Source of the DNA: Bigelowiella natans CCMP2755
Lineage: Eukaryota > Cercozoa > Chlorarachniophyceae
Assembly: GCA_000320545.1 (NCBI GenBank)
Contig: ADNK01000123.1
Span: 1-41,920 of the forward strand
Direction of reading: 5' to 3'
DNA: 41,920 nucleotides
Shown here one piece after another: positions 12,106 to 23,752 of the stretch (within the stretch, counting starts at the first letter, position 1; each line of letters begins with the position of its first letter). Made by a program: the position numbers and the translations under genes. The notes beneath the pieces are model-generated. The model did no database searches. It was given only the letters and a program-made list of their open reading frames with translations, and had not been told where the DNA came from.

Positions 12106-14442
12106 GAAGAAGGATGAGGATGATGGTGCTTTAAGATAGTCCGCTACTACTCTCGAAGTCAGAGGAACGTTGTCGTTGTGCGTGCGTGTGCGTGTGCGTG
12201 TGCGTATGTGTGTTTGTGTGTGTGTGTGTGTGTATTTGTGCTTTACGGTGAATCTGACATAGTGGTGGTGGTTCGCAGTGGTTGTGGGTATGAGTGATGC
12301 AACAGCAATTGGTTGTTCGCAGTGGTTGTGGGTATGAGTGGTGATGCAACAGCAATTGGTTGTTCGCAGTGGTTGTGGGTATGAGTGGTGATGCAACAGC
12401 AATTGGTCTTCTTCGCCTGGCGGTGTTGATAATGCTTAGGGTTGCAACTATTGTTGTTGTTGTTGTTGTTATTGTTTATTTAAAAAAAAAGGACATCTGA
12501 ACCTTCTTCTTCCTGTTCTCTTCTTCCCCCTCCTCACTGAGCAGGTGCTGATGACAGATCCTATTCATTCCCTGGGATTGTACATGGACTATCACGATAA
12601 GTACCTCCCTTCACAACTACTCCCCATCTCTTTGCGATGATCACTAACCTCACCTCCAACATATAGATTCGGACTTTCCCCCATAAACGTGCGCCATGTG
12701 GATCTTAGCGTCTACCCTCTGGTCGCTGATCTGCCTGTCATCGAGGTACGTTGGTGGGGGGGGGGTGGGACGTACGGGGATGATGGCTGTCTTGAAATAT
12801 ACCACATAAGGAATGATGATGCATCTTATCGACGATGAAATCATTTGTTGCGTCGCTTCTCTTCTCCCCCCCCCCCCCCCTCCTCTCTTTCTCTCTTTCT
12901 CTCTGTGTGTGTGTGTGTGTGTGTGTCCAACCTCACTTACTTGTGGAATGGCCGACTTATCTTCGCGAAAGGTAAATATTACCAAAGGGGACCTCTTGTT
13001 CATCCCGACACACTGGTGGCATCAGGTACTCTTTCTCCTCCTCCTCCTCCTCCTCCTCCTTAGTAAGACAACAGAAGCAGCAGAAGTTGTAGTAGTAGTA
13101 GTCGTCATCGTCGTCGAGATATGATGATAATGATGATGATGATAATGGTGGTGATTTGCGATGGCTTTTCTCTGCCACCGTCCTTTTCTATGCGCCCCCT
13201 GCTCTCCCGACACACCCTCGTTTTTGTCCAGATTAATTCGTTCAAGAATGATTCGCGCAACATGGCTCTGAGTATGGTAGTAGTGGTAGGGAAATAGGAG
13301 GAGGAGGCTTTTCCCAAGGGACACAACAAAATGCTGATGAATTAGTTCTACAAAGCTGTGTGTGCGAGAGAATTGAGGGGGTCTGTTTGGGCATCATCAT
13401 CATCATCATAATCATAACCATCATCATCATCATCACCATCATCACCACAATCACTGTTGTATGTGACCTTTCAGGGATGGCACGGCTTATTTCCGGTGGG
13501 AGATGTGGACGACAACATTGGATTCTTGCGTCAGGTCGTGCTGCTGTTGCTGCCGCTACATCTTTGTTCTCCTCTTTAATTTCCCCATCCGAACCAGTAT
13601 TATTATTATCATTAATATTATTATCATTATTATTATTATTATCATCATCATCATCATTATCAATTGCCATCATTACGATCATCATCATCGTTCTCATCCT
13701 TCCAAACATTACATCCTTGCTTTCCTCTCGATGCTCCCTAACTCCCTTTGATCAGGGCCTGAAAGAGATCAAGAATGTTCCCAGTTCAGACGGCATATTC
13801 GCGTGCGTGCATGCGTGCATGCAAGCTACATAATCCATCACAACAATAACAACACTAATGACGAAAATGATGATGCCCCCCCCCCCCTTCCTCGTCTCCC
13901 CCTTCTTGGTAATTTGAAATGATAATGATCTCTCAGGCTGGAATTGATGAAGTGGTCCGAACGTATCCGAAACATCTCTTATATTTACGAGAATATGACC
14001 ACGGAGGAGTTGTGCGGCGAGATACTCGGTGATTCTCTCATCTCTATGCAATCACGAATCTATGTGTGTATATGTGTGTGCGCAGTGTGTGTGTTGATGT
14101 TGCGCTGGTTGTGTTTCGAACGAATACCATCGCCGTCGCAAAGTGCTCTTGATATACTTTTTAAAAGATTGTTTCCATCATTGTCGTTGTCTTCCTTGCA
14201 TCATTCTTCTGTTCTCTTTTCATCGTTGTCAAAGACGAAGCGACTCTGGCTGAGGTAGCGATGCTGCATGACCAAAGTTGGTATATGTACGGATTGGGCA
14301 GTGAGGTAGTAAGCCGTTCCACTTATCAAATACAGAAGAAGAAATAGAAGAAGAAGAAGAAGAAGAAGAAGAAGAAGAAAAGGGAGAATGTACTCTCAAT
14401 TTTGAGGATAATAATACAAAGTAGAACGGCAGCATTAGCCGT

Positions 14443-14489
<47 letters not shown>

Positions 14490-15171
14490 GGGGGGGGGAG
14501 AGGGGGGAGCCATTCGTGTCGTACCATGCGTAATGTTCATCATATGGATAGGTGATACTAATACGCCATTCTTCTTCTTCGATCCTCTTGTTCCGTGCTA
14601 CACCCTGATTGTCGCTGATATGCTGCTCCCCCCCCCCCCCTCTCCCTCCTACCTACCCTCCTTCCTTCATGCTGGCATCACTCGTCCCAACCTTAGAATC
14701 TTAAGAGCGGTAGCGACTTCTTCCGTCGCGTACTTATTCCGAACGCGGAGACGGTGGCCTCGGTACTGCTCTTTCAATCGTGCGCTAAGAGTTTTTGTTT
14801 ACACACTCCTCAGAAGCCCAATTTCTTGTTGTTAGTCATTACTATTTGTTGATATCGGTCGTTCTTTGCTGTCCGTCCTCTCTCCTGTCGGAACAGGCCA
14901 TCGCTAAGAACCTTAACGTGGTGATATGGCCAGAGTTATGCTCCATTCGAGCTACCTGGGCGTTTAAGGTACACATCCTATCCTCCTTCTCATCATCGTC
15001 ATCATCCATTACAGTTACATGGTCGTGTACGCGTGGATGAATAGGAAGAGGCGTTTGTTACTGATTTCAAAGGACCTGCGCCCACCATCACCCGCCATCA
15101 ACTCAGTACCGAACATTCCTTTTTACTCCTCTAACGGAAATCACTATGTACCCCTGACGAAAGATCGCTAG
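9725..15171 (+). CDS. JmjC/cupin_8 domain protein, probable 2-OG oxygenase
   Basis: A JmjC-fold protein of the cupin_8 type; relatives are Fe(II)/2-oxoglutarate-dependent hydroxylases. Phase-consistent exons are 9960-9999, 10100-10158, 10265-10309, 10532-10596, 10807-10939, 11183-11253, 11507-11560, 11897-12050, 12545-12600, 12667-12745, 12972-13025, 13232-13276, 13475-13534, 13756-13802, 13937-14028, 14235-14305, 14897-14968 and possibly 15073-15171. Diagnostic pieces are KPVVMRG, then SSQHFDTHDNLL with the HxD iron ligands, then GDLLFIPTHWWHQ with the distal His. An ORF beginning at 9725 offers a signal-peptide-like N-terminus (MARMARALVVYCQVIL), which would make it secretory or ER-lumenal, but the join from 9832 to 9960 is not in phase with the simplest donor. 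The C-terminus is uncertain: the 15073 exon ends in a stop, while further exon-like segments follow. Confidence 0.75.
10435..10500. repeat. AT then GT microsatellite in JmjC intron
   Basis: A run of about 20 AT dinucleotides followed by GT dinucleotides, inside the intron between the exons ending at 10309 and starting at 10532. Confidence 0.9.
12272..12407. repeat. three-copy minisatellite in JmjC intron
   Basis: Three direct tandem copies of a unit that starts TTCGCAGTGGTTGTGGGTA: 12272-12315 (44 bases), 12316-12362 (47 bases, with an extra GGT) and 12363-12407. The copies are otherwise nearly identical, implying recent duplication. It lies in the intron between the HxD exon (ends 12050) and the exon starting at 12545. 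Confidence 0.9.
14340..14490. repeat. GAA and GA repeat tracts in intron
   Basis: A GAA triplet run at about 14336-14380 and a GA run at about 14448-14485, followed by a short G run. They lie in the long intron between the exons ending at 14305 and starting at 14897. Confidence 0.85.
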
Positions 15172-15370
15172 TGATTATATTGCAATCCTCCATCGCGGGT
15201 TCAGCTTTATAAGAAACACTTTCGAACAATGACTCGATGATTTGCCATTTCCACACAAATACACATCCCCGCTCCCCCTCGTAGCATTTCGAAAACACAG
15301 CAGCTATAGCAAAATGGTCCGTGCAATTATTCTCTACTTTCCCCCGTCATCTTCCTCTCTCTTCATTCAG

Positions 15371-17348
15371 ACGAAAAGTTGCTGTTGGACTACGATCTCA
15401 TCGTGTTTGTCAAAGAGTGAGTGCCAGTTAACAGCAGTTGTAGTAGAGAACAAGAAGAAGAAGTAGAAGAAGAGAAAGAGTGTATCGTCGTTTCTTCAAA
15501 ATGGTACTTGTCGTAGCCACAATAAGGAGGAGGAAGCAGAAGTGGCAGTTGTATGTTGTAGTTAGTAGTTCCACATTGCTGCAAGTTTTAATTGACACTA
15601 CACACGCTCTTCTTCTTTCGAAAGCCTTTTGGTCGAGGTGCTGAAATGTCGTATCATCGCCATTTAAACCACACTATGATTACCATCTAATCATGATTGC
15701 CGTCATTAGCGACCAAAGCTTCCTAACATATCTAAATATGGAGTGGCCAGAAAAGGTCTTGCCCCCCCCCCCCTCCCCCCTATACTATACACACACGCGC
15801 TCTCTTCTTCGGAAATAACAACGGTTTTTCTGTAGGAGGAGTTAATGTTTAGTCTTATTCGTGAGAAGAAGATCCGCGTCGCTGTGAAGAAGGATCTGAA
15901 CGGGGAACAACGTACAGAAAACAAGCAGAGATGATTCATTGATGATGGGAGGCATTGCTGAGAGGGGAGGGGGTGTTAAAGACAGTAGCTCGCTGTTGCT
16001 TGTTTAGAGCATAAAATTTCTTCCATGTGATCTTGATGATAATGCTTACCCTTTCTCTTCCCCCCCCTCCCCATTGTGGGCACTTCGCAGGGAGAAACGG
16101 TCCGATGACAGCCATTAGGAGCTTCCACCGTTGTATCTCCCAATTGATAAGGTAGCAGTAGCTGTTGCAGTAGTAAGTAGCAATCGAAGATATAACAATG
16201 AATGACGACCACGTCGACGACACAACATTTCTCCTTACAATTACCGTTTTTAGTCAACGGTGCGTGCAATATGGTGGTGGTGGTGGTGCTGATGATGATG
16301 ATAATGATGATGATATGCGCGTGTAATGCCAGTATACGACACAATACATACGGTTCCTGGATACCTGTCCGTGTTAAAGCGTGCTTCTCATATCATCGCC
16401 CCCTCCTCCTCTCGTACCTCTTCCGCTGTTCTCCCATCCTACAGACAGGCCTCGAGTGCACGATTTCTCATGCATGAACGGATGAGTAGTTCTTCGGCGG
16501 CGACAACACCACCCCCGCCGCAGCAATATTCTACGGTGTGATTTGGTGGTGATTCCTGAATGCGGAGTGAGTTGCTGTATTATATTTGGGCGTGAAGATT
16601 ATCATTATTGGTGTGTATCTTGGGCACCGCTGTTTCTCACTTGTCTATGCCTCCTTTAAATATGTTGCTTGGCCAAGCAAATACTAATACGCCACCATGT
16701 ACCTTCTGCAGAGTACGACGGACGTGGGGAGGGACATGAGCGCAGATAGACCGCCTGTGTGCCAGACGAGCGGTGAAACGCAAATAAAGATGATGATGAT
16801 ATAATGATAATATCGGAAGAGAATCACGGGAGGGGGAGAAGTAAATGATGAGACATCAAAATAAAATGCTTTTGACATTCTTCTTTTGTGCGTTCGTCGC
16901 TCCTTTCTCACTGGCGATTTTTTGAGATGCTAAGCAATCATCATTACCACTATCACCATCATCATCATCATCATCAGCTTATCATCATCATGATTTCCAT
17001 CGTCGTCGTTGTTCATCTTCTATTTTGTTGTCAATTTGGTGGTGACACTATCGAAGACGGGAGTGATGGTGTTTGTTCTGGTTCTGGAGGAGTGCCGCCT
17101 TCAAAGGTAACATGACAGATGGCTTTGCTAGCCGCTGCTAGTATATTGTAACAAGAAATAATCATGAAAGCATGTATTTACCACCCAGTAGGGACTGTAG
17201 CCGTTATAGTGCCTTGTCGAGGCAACCTCATAATCTGTTTTCATCCTTATCTGAACAAATGGACGCCACACTTGTGCATTTCGGCAGGTACCTCATCCAC
17301 CGCCACGCAGAGGCAATTTCTTCACTGCTTTGGCGCGCGTACATGTAA
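15371..17348 (+). CDS. unassembled exon cluster of unknown gene
   Basis: Several AG-to-GT segments read as ordinary protein, but I cannot join them all in phase. They include about 15371-15412 (EKLLLDYDLIVFVK), 15625 onwards (LLVEVLKC), 15717-15753 (YLNMEWPEK), 15840-15910 (ELMFSLIREKKIRVAVKK), 16091-16159 (MTAIRSFHRCISQL), 16246-16273, 16337-16540 (HTVPGYLSVLKRASHIIA), 16711-16770, 17058-17106 and about 17224-17348 (SSLSEQMDATLVHFGRY), which ends in a TAA stop. From 16091 to about 17106 successive phases agree; earlier and later joins are off by one base. This may be a separate gene or the 3' part of the JmjC gene. I do not recognise the family. Confidence 0.4.
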
Positions 17349-18048
17349 ATACGAACAATGGCAAGTAATGATGCAGCCATTGCTATGCTAAACCAGTGGA
17401 GTACGTACGTCGAGCTGAGTGGCTGTATTGTTTAGAGCCCTTGCTGCTATGTATGCATAAAAGTTTATTTTCTAAAAAATAAATTTTAAACAAGCTGTGC
17501 ATGGCGGGAGCTTGAATTGCTAAGCATGTCAGCAGTAGCTGCTGATGCGTTTATGGAAAGTAGTCATGTGGAACCGCGCATACTCCATAGGAGGAGAGAA
17601 TTTTTTATTCGCCTGTCTAGCTGTGCTCACTCTGATGAAACTTAGACATTCGAACAATGCAAGCGTTGGAAGAACAGGCGGGTTCATGCTGTTTGTACTG
17701 TGCGATACTGGGGCTTCAGTTTTGATGATGCGCAAGCCAAACCGATGGGAACCATTGTTCTGATGCTCAATTTGGGTTGAGGCGATCAGCCACAGCACAT
17801 CTTAGCATTCACCACAGTTAAGGATCGTAATCTGTGCAAATACGGAATGAATTTGAGTCTCGTAATGGGCTGTGTAGGTGAGACCGTGGTAAAATTTTTA
17901 TGGGTGAACAAGTACGTATTTTGAAATGACAGTCTCTTTGAAAGTGAAGACAGTTCAGATGAAGATCTCATCATGACACAGACATATGTAACAATGCAAT
18001 GCTGGCGAATTTAGCAGAAGGCGTGAGACACTGTCAAGAACGGCAGTA
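17349..18048. other. intergenic, no gene seen
   Basis: This lies between the stop of the unresolved plus-strand cluster and the cyclophilin stop on the minus strand. Open frames here (for example 17545-17763) lack support. It contains the word CTGTCTAGCTGT at 17613-17624, which recurs at 25838 and 26032. Confidence 0.5.
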
Positions 18049-19163
18049 TTAGGTCACCTTTTTCTTGGTTCTTCCATCACTGCTGCCCAGAGATTCCACT
18101 GCCTTGACGACATTCATGCCTTCGACCACCTGGAGAGATTCAAAATAGATGTCAGATTTCAACGCCAACATCCATAATATGCGATCACACGATCTGAGAC
18201 CAAACTTGTGTGTTTGTCTCTGGAAATGAAGATGAATTGCGGTTGTGGTTGAGGTGAGCAGTGATGATGATGAGACCTTGCCAAAAACAACGTGTTTGCC
18301 ATCTAGCCAACTGGTCTTAACAGTGCAAAGGAAAAATTGAGACCTGAACATCAGCACGCTAAAACTCAGCAACTTCCTTACAGCTTCAATTAACACGATG
18401 TGGACATCCGAAGGTCCAGCGTTCTCGATGATGCACATGATGCAATACAGCAAAATGCACATGCGAACCCACACTCACCACCAGCATACAGAAACATCCA
18501 GTCCGATGTGTCGGCATTATCAGTGGGATTTGATTCAAGTTACTAAATTCTCCAACCCAAAAGTAACCGACTTAATTTTTCTGAAACTTTGCGTACCCAT
18601 TCGTGTTTGGTCCAGCATTGGCCATTGACAGAATGCCAGGTCCAGTGTGCTGGAGTTTGAAGTTCTCGTCATCAAACTTGTGTCCATAAATGGATTTTCC
18701 GCCTACCAGAGAAATCAGAAATAAGAATAGAAATAAGAATCTCGTTATCGCGCGGTATGAGTGATGCATGATCACCCAAATATTAACCCACAGTTGCGAA
18801 ATGCGTAAGATGTTTTGCCGTACCAGTTCCATTCTGATTGGTGAAATCACCTCCTTGGCACATGAAATCAGGAATGACCCTACATGTATAATTTAAACAT
18901 TGTCCAGCTTAGGTTACAGCAGAATCAGCAATGTATTTGGATTATATTCACATTCGTTTAGTGTGCATGTTTGTATGTATGTGCTCACGATACCTGTGGA
19001 AAGGTGAGCCTTTGTAGCCGAAGCCCTTCTCTCCAGTGCACAGTGCTCTGAAGTTCTCACATGTCTTCGGGACAACATCGTTCCTGACGCAGATTGTCAT
19101 GTTCAATCACACTCTTGTCTTTTGATAGAAACTACATTATCGAAAATCTGATTCAAGATAATT

Positions 19164-19218
<55 letters not shown>

Positions 19219-19370
19219 TGTCGTGGAAATTTGAAAATTTCGAGACTCTATGAGAAACAGTCTCAGCGCATCAAACAAAATTTTCGCAACCTTAGTTCCA
19301 TGACGATTTTCCCAATTGACTTGCCGTCAACTCCCATTTCGAAGTAACACTTGGTAAGCTTAGTGGACAT
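18049..19370 (-). CDS. cyclophilin-type peptidyl-prolyl isomerase
   Basis: A cyclophilin of 159 aa, which catalyses cis-trans isomerisation of Xaa-Pro bonds during protein folding. Six exons, read downwards: 19370-19291, 19083-18994, 18879-18824, 18702-18597, 18343-18277 and 18129-18049. All phases close. Family hallmarks in order are [27 protein letters not shown] with the catalytic Arg at residue 57, [24 protein letters not shown], the Trp of [13 protein letters not shown] that contacts cyclosporin in relatives, and a C-terminal GMNVVKAVE. The length matches single-domain cytosolic cyclophilins (about 160-165 aa). There is no signal peptide or extra domain, so a cytosolic or nuclear location is likely. 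Confidence 0.95.
19169..19216. repeat. CT microsatellite in cyclophilin intron 1
   Basis: About 23 CT dinucleotides, inside the cyclophilin intron between 19291 and 19083. Read on the transcribed strand it is a GA tract. Confidence 0.9.
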
Positions 19371-21020
19371 CTACAAAATTTGCACGTGAATACATCATCA
19401 TTACTAGCCTTCCATCTTTCATGAGAATCTCCAACACTCCGAGTGGAAAGTTGTCATTCGATTGCGCCGCAGCTACCTTGTTGTTTCGCTGTCTCGATTA
19501 ATTGCAAAGTGCGTGAGGTAGTTGGATTTTGTGGTTGATCTCGAAAGATCTTTTTCATGAGTTCGTAACGGATCCAAATGATTATTACGCACTATTCTAA
19601 GTTGTTAAAGTCCTGCGACAACAACAAAAAAACATTTCCGAAGTTGAAATGGCCAAAATCTTAATGAAAAAGGAACTTTATTTTTCGGTGCTTAATGAAA
19701 AAAGATATTGCCAAATGCGATGACGCAAACGTCATGCGGATCACCAACTGCGACAAACTAAGAATTGACAGTCATTTACAAATCAGAATCGAAGAAATCC
19801 ACGAAATTACGGGTTCGTTCTCTGACCGAGACTCAAAAAGCCACCTGAAGCCAGTTCGAGGCACTGCACTTCGCACGCCGTGCTGGCGTGCTGCAAGTGC
19901 ACATGTTGGCACACTTTGGAGATGTGGTTTTTCATCATTGTTCTCATTGTTCTCACCTCTCCAGATCTCCCTGCACTGTTGGTCGCACGGCTGCTGCTAG
20001 CAGAGATTGCCACAGCGCTCGTGGTCTCAGTTCCAAAGGGCAACCATCACACGACGATGTTGACTCAACACTTGCAGCCTTCGCTCTTTGAAAGGGATCC
20101 AACAGAGCTCACAATCGAGCGCGACACCAACAACACGTTGCAGCAGTCAGAAACTGTGCGCGGAAAGGCAGGAATGCACAATTCCAGAATTGCGGGGGTC
20201 CCAGTGGACGCGATTGCAGGAGCGCTTGAGCAGCAGGCCAGCATGGCACAGCGTGTGTGGTGCCCTGCCAGCCTGCCAGTGTGCCACACCAGCACTGTCA
20301 GCACACCTTGCTAGCTCTCTAGCAGTTCAGTGAGCCTGTGTGCTTGCGTGCTCATGGCGCATCACGACCTGGCCAGCCAGCGATTTGCGATGCACAACAG
20401 ACGTGCGCACACGTGACGTGCACAATGTGCATGACGTGCATTGTTGCACTTTGTCTGCAGTCATGCAGGGCCTTGCTGAGTGCACACACGTTTGGCGTGC
20501 ACACAATGCAAGCGATGGGCATCGTTTGACTGTGGCATTGATGACACCACAAAGCCACACGTGCATTCAGCATTGTTGAACTCTGTGATGAACATTGAGA
20601 CAACAATTGCAGCGTGATCATGTTCACGTGCAAAGGGATTGATGCGGATCAAATCGTGCAGCACAGAGACACTCACTTGCATGCTCACAATGGACGTGCG
20701 TGTGCACACAATGCACACAACACGTGTGATGCTTCGCACACGCATGGAACCACACGCACGTCGCACTGCGCCAATGAGTCCATGGAAGTCTCGAAATTGC
20801 ATTGAACATGCGTGGTGCTCGCGAATCACACCAGCGTGCATGGAGCACGGTGCTGGAAAGCTGCACGTGGGCGCGAGATTTTTGGAACACATGCTGAATG
20901 AGATGTGCGCACAGCCTGCAGATGCACACTTCATGTTTTCACTGACGCATTTCATTGCTCACGTGCTGCTACTACTCGTTGAGTACAAATTTGAAAGAAG
21001 TTACAAATTTTCCCATCTTC
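19371..21020. other. gene-poor stretch rich in TGCA and CACGTG words
   Basis: No gene is supported between the cyclophilin start and the MED22 stop. From about 19860 to 20960 the sequence is dense in short self-complementary words (TGCA, GTGCAC, CACGTG) without tandem order. Long open frames exist on both strands, but they overlap one another and are Cys/His/Met-rich because of these words, so I treat them as by-products. The right end must include the 3' UTR of the MED22-like gene. Confidence 0.55.
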
Positions 21021-21857
21021 CTAATTGTCATCAACCATTGGTTGGTTGTCACTGTCTTTCTCATCATCTTGAGGAAGCTTTGTCCAGCTAGACGAAAGGT
21101 AGGTACTTTCTAGATCTTTCAATGCAACATTCATTTCTTCCGACAACTGAGCAAAAAAGTAAACAAGAAAACAATTTGATTAGAGATCGTTCAGAACTCT
21201 ATCACTAGTACTAATACCGATCGTAATTCATCTTTGATTCTACTTGTCTGAGAATCAAATCTTTGCGCGAGAATTTTTTTGTTCATTCCCTCGTCTCTGA
21301 ATCACACACATCAACGCGTCTCATAACTTGCGCGACAGTAGTCAGCGCAAAAATATTTTGCCGACGGAAGAACCTGTAGGGGGCTCTAACGATGTAGGTT
21401 TTCTTGAGCTGTGATACTAATCCGAGGAGAGATTCTGCGGCAAAAACCTGCACGAAGGCGAAGTTAGAAGGAATAATGCGAGGTGGGAAAGCCACAAGCT
21501 TACCATGCTATTTATTGTTGAATCTGTAACAAGTTCCTTGCTCTTCGTGTCCGCATGCACGTGAGAATACTTCATACTACCTGGAATAACGAGAAAGATG
21601 GTTAAATACAAAATAGGGTTTAATGTCGCAGCCGCAACATGAAGTTTCTAGGTGGACCGATTGTCTGTGGCTGATGATCTGCAGTGTTTGAAGAGAGATC
21701 TTGTCCCAGCTGTAAATATCACAAGAAAATTCAGCATGGATCTGGGATGCGGTATTGTTATATAAATTAGGAGATGGTTTCCAACCCGGCACGCTTTGAC
21801 CAGCTCTCCACCTTTTTCTCGCAGGGTTTTGATATGCACATTCATCGTCTCCACCAT
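21021..21857 (-). CDS. MED22: Mediator subunit 22-like protein
   Basis: A 159-aa helical protein matching the layout of MED22 (Surf5), a head-module subunit of the Mediator complex that bridges activators and RNA polymerase II. Exons read downwards: 21857-21786, 21709-21658, 21580-21504, 21447-21374, 21296-21218 and 21146-21021; phases close exactly. The most telling part is the third and fourth exons, SMVFAAESLLGLVSQLKK, which parallels the conserved AGESL..LVSDLK segment of MED22. It is followed by ILAQRFDSQTSRIKDELRS and a Leu/Glu-rich helix ending in YLSSSW, as in the family. The start is the first Met of MVETMNVHI; a further upstream exon cannot be excluded. Assignment is by motif spacing from memory, without a search. 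Confidence 0.65.
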
Positions 21858-21902
21858 GGCAACCTTCTCTTTGTAGGAACCCTATATTTGTATAAACCAA
21901 AC

Positions 21903-22064
21903 ATGGGGAAGCGAAAGAGGACTGAGAAGATCCTTTACACCTCTACAAGAAAGATGAAAAAGTTGGAAAAGGGAGAACCGTGGCCATGGTGGCAGCGTGA
22001 GAATTCTGGTGCAAGCAATGCGAAGGGCGCGACATCAACTTCACCCATTAATGTCGGGAGCTAA
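21903..22064 (+). CDS. short basic ORF, doubtful
   Basis: A 53-codon ATG-initiated frame beginning MGKRKRTEK and rich in Lys. It starts 45 bases from the MED22 start on the opposite strand. It could be a small gene, a first exon (a GT follows at 22009) or chance. No family is recognised. Confidence 0.2.
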   Translation: MGKRKRTEKILYTSTRKMKKLEKGEPWPWWQRENSGASNAKGATSTSPINVGS

Positions 22065-22200
22065 TGTATGTACACGTGCGGCAAAGCCAATTTCGTTCTT
22101 CATCAACGATAAATCTTGCGCAAATCCCCGATCACACAGTATTTATACCCTGCGACATTACATCAGTGCCAGTTTTTCAGTTTCGGATGACCGAAAAAAT

Positions 22201-22209
22201 CTATAAAAA
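22201..22209 (+). promoter_or_regulatory. TATA-like element before the 822-aa gene
   Basis: CTATAAAAAG lies about 30 bases upstream of the ATG at 22236. If it is a TATA box, transcription would start very near the ATG and the 5' UTR would be extremely short. This is suggestive only. Confidence 0.3.
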
Positions 22210-22235
22210 GTTCGGCTCTTGACCCTAACATAAAG

Positions 22236-23058
22236 ATGGCGGGCACCCCCAAATCTCGGTCAATGAGAAACTTTGAGATGGGTTGGCATCATGGTCCCAT
22301 GAGCTTGTCCGCCAAAGCTGCCCTCTTCCTAACTCTTGGAATTTTACCTATGAACATAAATGCAAATTTGGCTTCCCTGCCAAAAACAAGGTCCTGTAAT
22401 TTTTCGGAAGAGATTCTCAGAGAAACTAGACGTTAACGCTTTGTTCATATTCTTCTCTTCTTATTACCTTTTCCTTAAATGGTTTTTAAAATTAGGTCAA
22501 CCACATTTACACGGGACTTGAAGGGAAACATTGGTAACAGTATGATCATGGCAATGCCGGTGACTGCTGCTGCAAAGGATGTCCTTGTCCCACTTTCAGG
22601 CTCAAGATCGATGGCAATTTTCGCAAAGCTACGGGAATCTTCCCCTGTCAATCATAGGAAAATTTCCAAAAACTATAAGCACAATGGCTTTGCTGAACGG
22701 CCAAACAATCCTCAGAAGAGGCGTGTGAGCGGGCAGGGAAATGGTGTACGCCGTCGACAAGCAATGGGTAGCACTTTCTCAGCGCTAGCCTCTACTGCAG
22801 CAAATACTGCCTCTGCATCTACTGATACGTTGTCCAACGAACCCACAATGCAATGGAAGGATAAGTTTGCAGTTGACATGGCGCCAAAAGCGAGCAAAAT
22901 TTACGAATCTCTCGCCGTCAATTGGGCAGCGCCCTTTCTTGCTGCTGCAGGAGGTCTCGCGGCTCGGAAGTTTGGGAGTGACACGGCTAATCTCTTGAAA
23001 CAGGATTCATCGGAGAACGACATCAGACCGGTTGTGCGAGATTTTCAGAGGTAAACAA

Positions 23059-23104
<46 letters not shown>

Positions 23105-23715
23105 TCAGCTGTGAAGAGAGTGAGAAAAAACAAGTGATATGCACACCTCCTTATCTCGCTTCAGGACACGGTTGGCCTTAATGGCATCGATTCAAGATCT
23201 TGAAGATGGCTTCTCTGGGAATAAGAATGAGTGAGTACAATTACGAGGATAATACTGTTAATCGCTTTTTATGTGTCGCGTAGTAGTGAACCTGAACGAG
23301 TTTTTGAGCCACTAGAGAGGCATTTATTTTATTAGTTATATCTTAAAGTATGAGGACACTTTGTTTGCTTTATCCCTCCTGAGGCAGCAGCCAACTAAAC
23401 TGAAACAATTTTTTCCCCTCCTTCTCTTTCTCTTTCTTAGCCGGATCGTGAAATTCGCCCTGGATTTTGTTGAAGCGAGCCGCAAGAAGAGAGAAATGGC
23501 AGCACGAGAAATGATGGAAGTGGGCGAAGGGGAGGTGTCATCGCCTTCATCCACCACAGCATCGGTTCCCATTCAGGAGGAGGAGGAACCGAATGAAATC
23601 CCGTTCGGAAGGTAGTCTCTAGTTGCTGTGTTACTGATGTTGAAATCATCATGAGGGTAAGCAGGCAGCAGCAGCGGAGAGCAACATGTGATTCCAATTA
23701 TCCATATTGGCTCGG

Positions 23716-23752
<37 letters not shown>

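Noticed and set aside
11971-12402. 143-codon minus-strand frame of His/Thr repeats
   Set aside because: It arises from the minisatellite and from GT and ATG repeats in the JmjC intron; the repeat content alone keeps it open.
12272-12407. CRISPR-like direct repeats
   Set aside because: The copies are contiguous with no distinct spacers, and the setting is a eukaryotic intron.
13242-13709. 155-codon minus-strand frame rich in Met, Asn and Asp
   Set aside because: It is produced by ATC/ATT triplet repeats in introns, and it overlaps a JmjC exon on the other strand.
19880-20314. 144-codon plus-strand frame with a hydrophobic stretch
   Set aside because: It begins at GTG with no nearby ATG. Its Cys and His content follows from the TGCA-rich composition, and neighbouring frames on both strands are equally open.
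20461-20955. 164-codon minus-strand frame
   Set aside because: It overlaps plus-strand frames of similar length and composition, has no family motif, and is explained by the TGCA/GTGCAC word bias.
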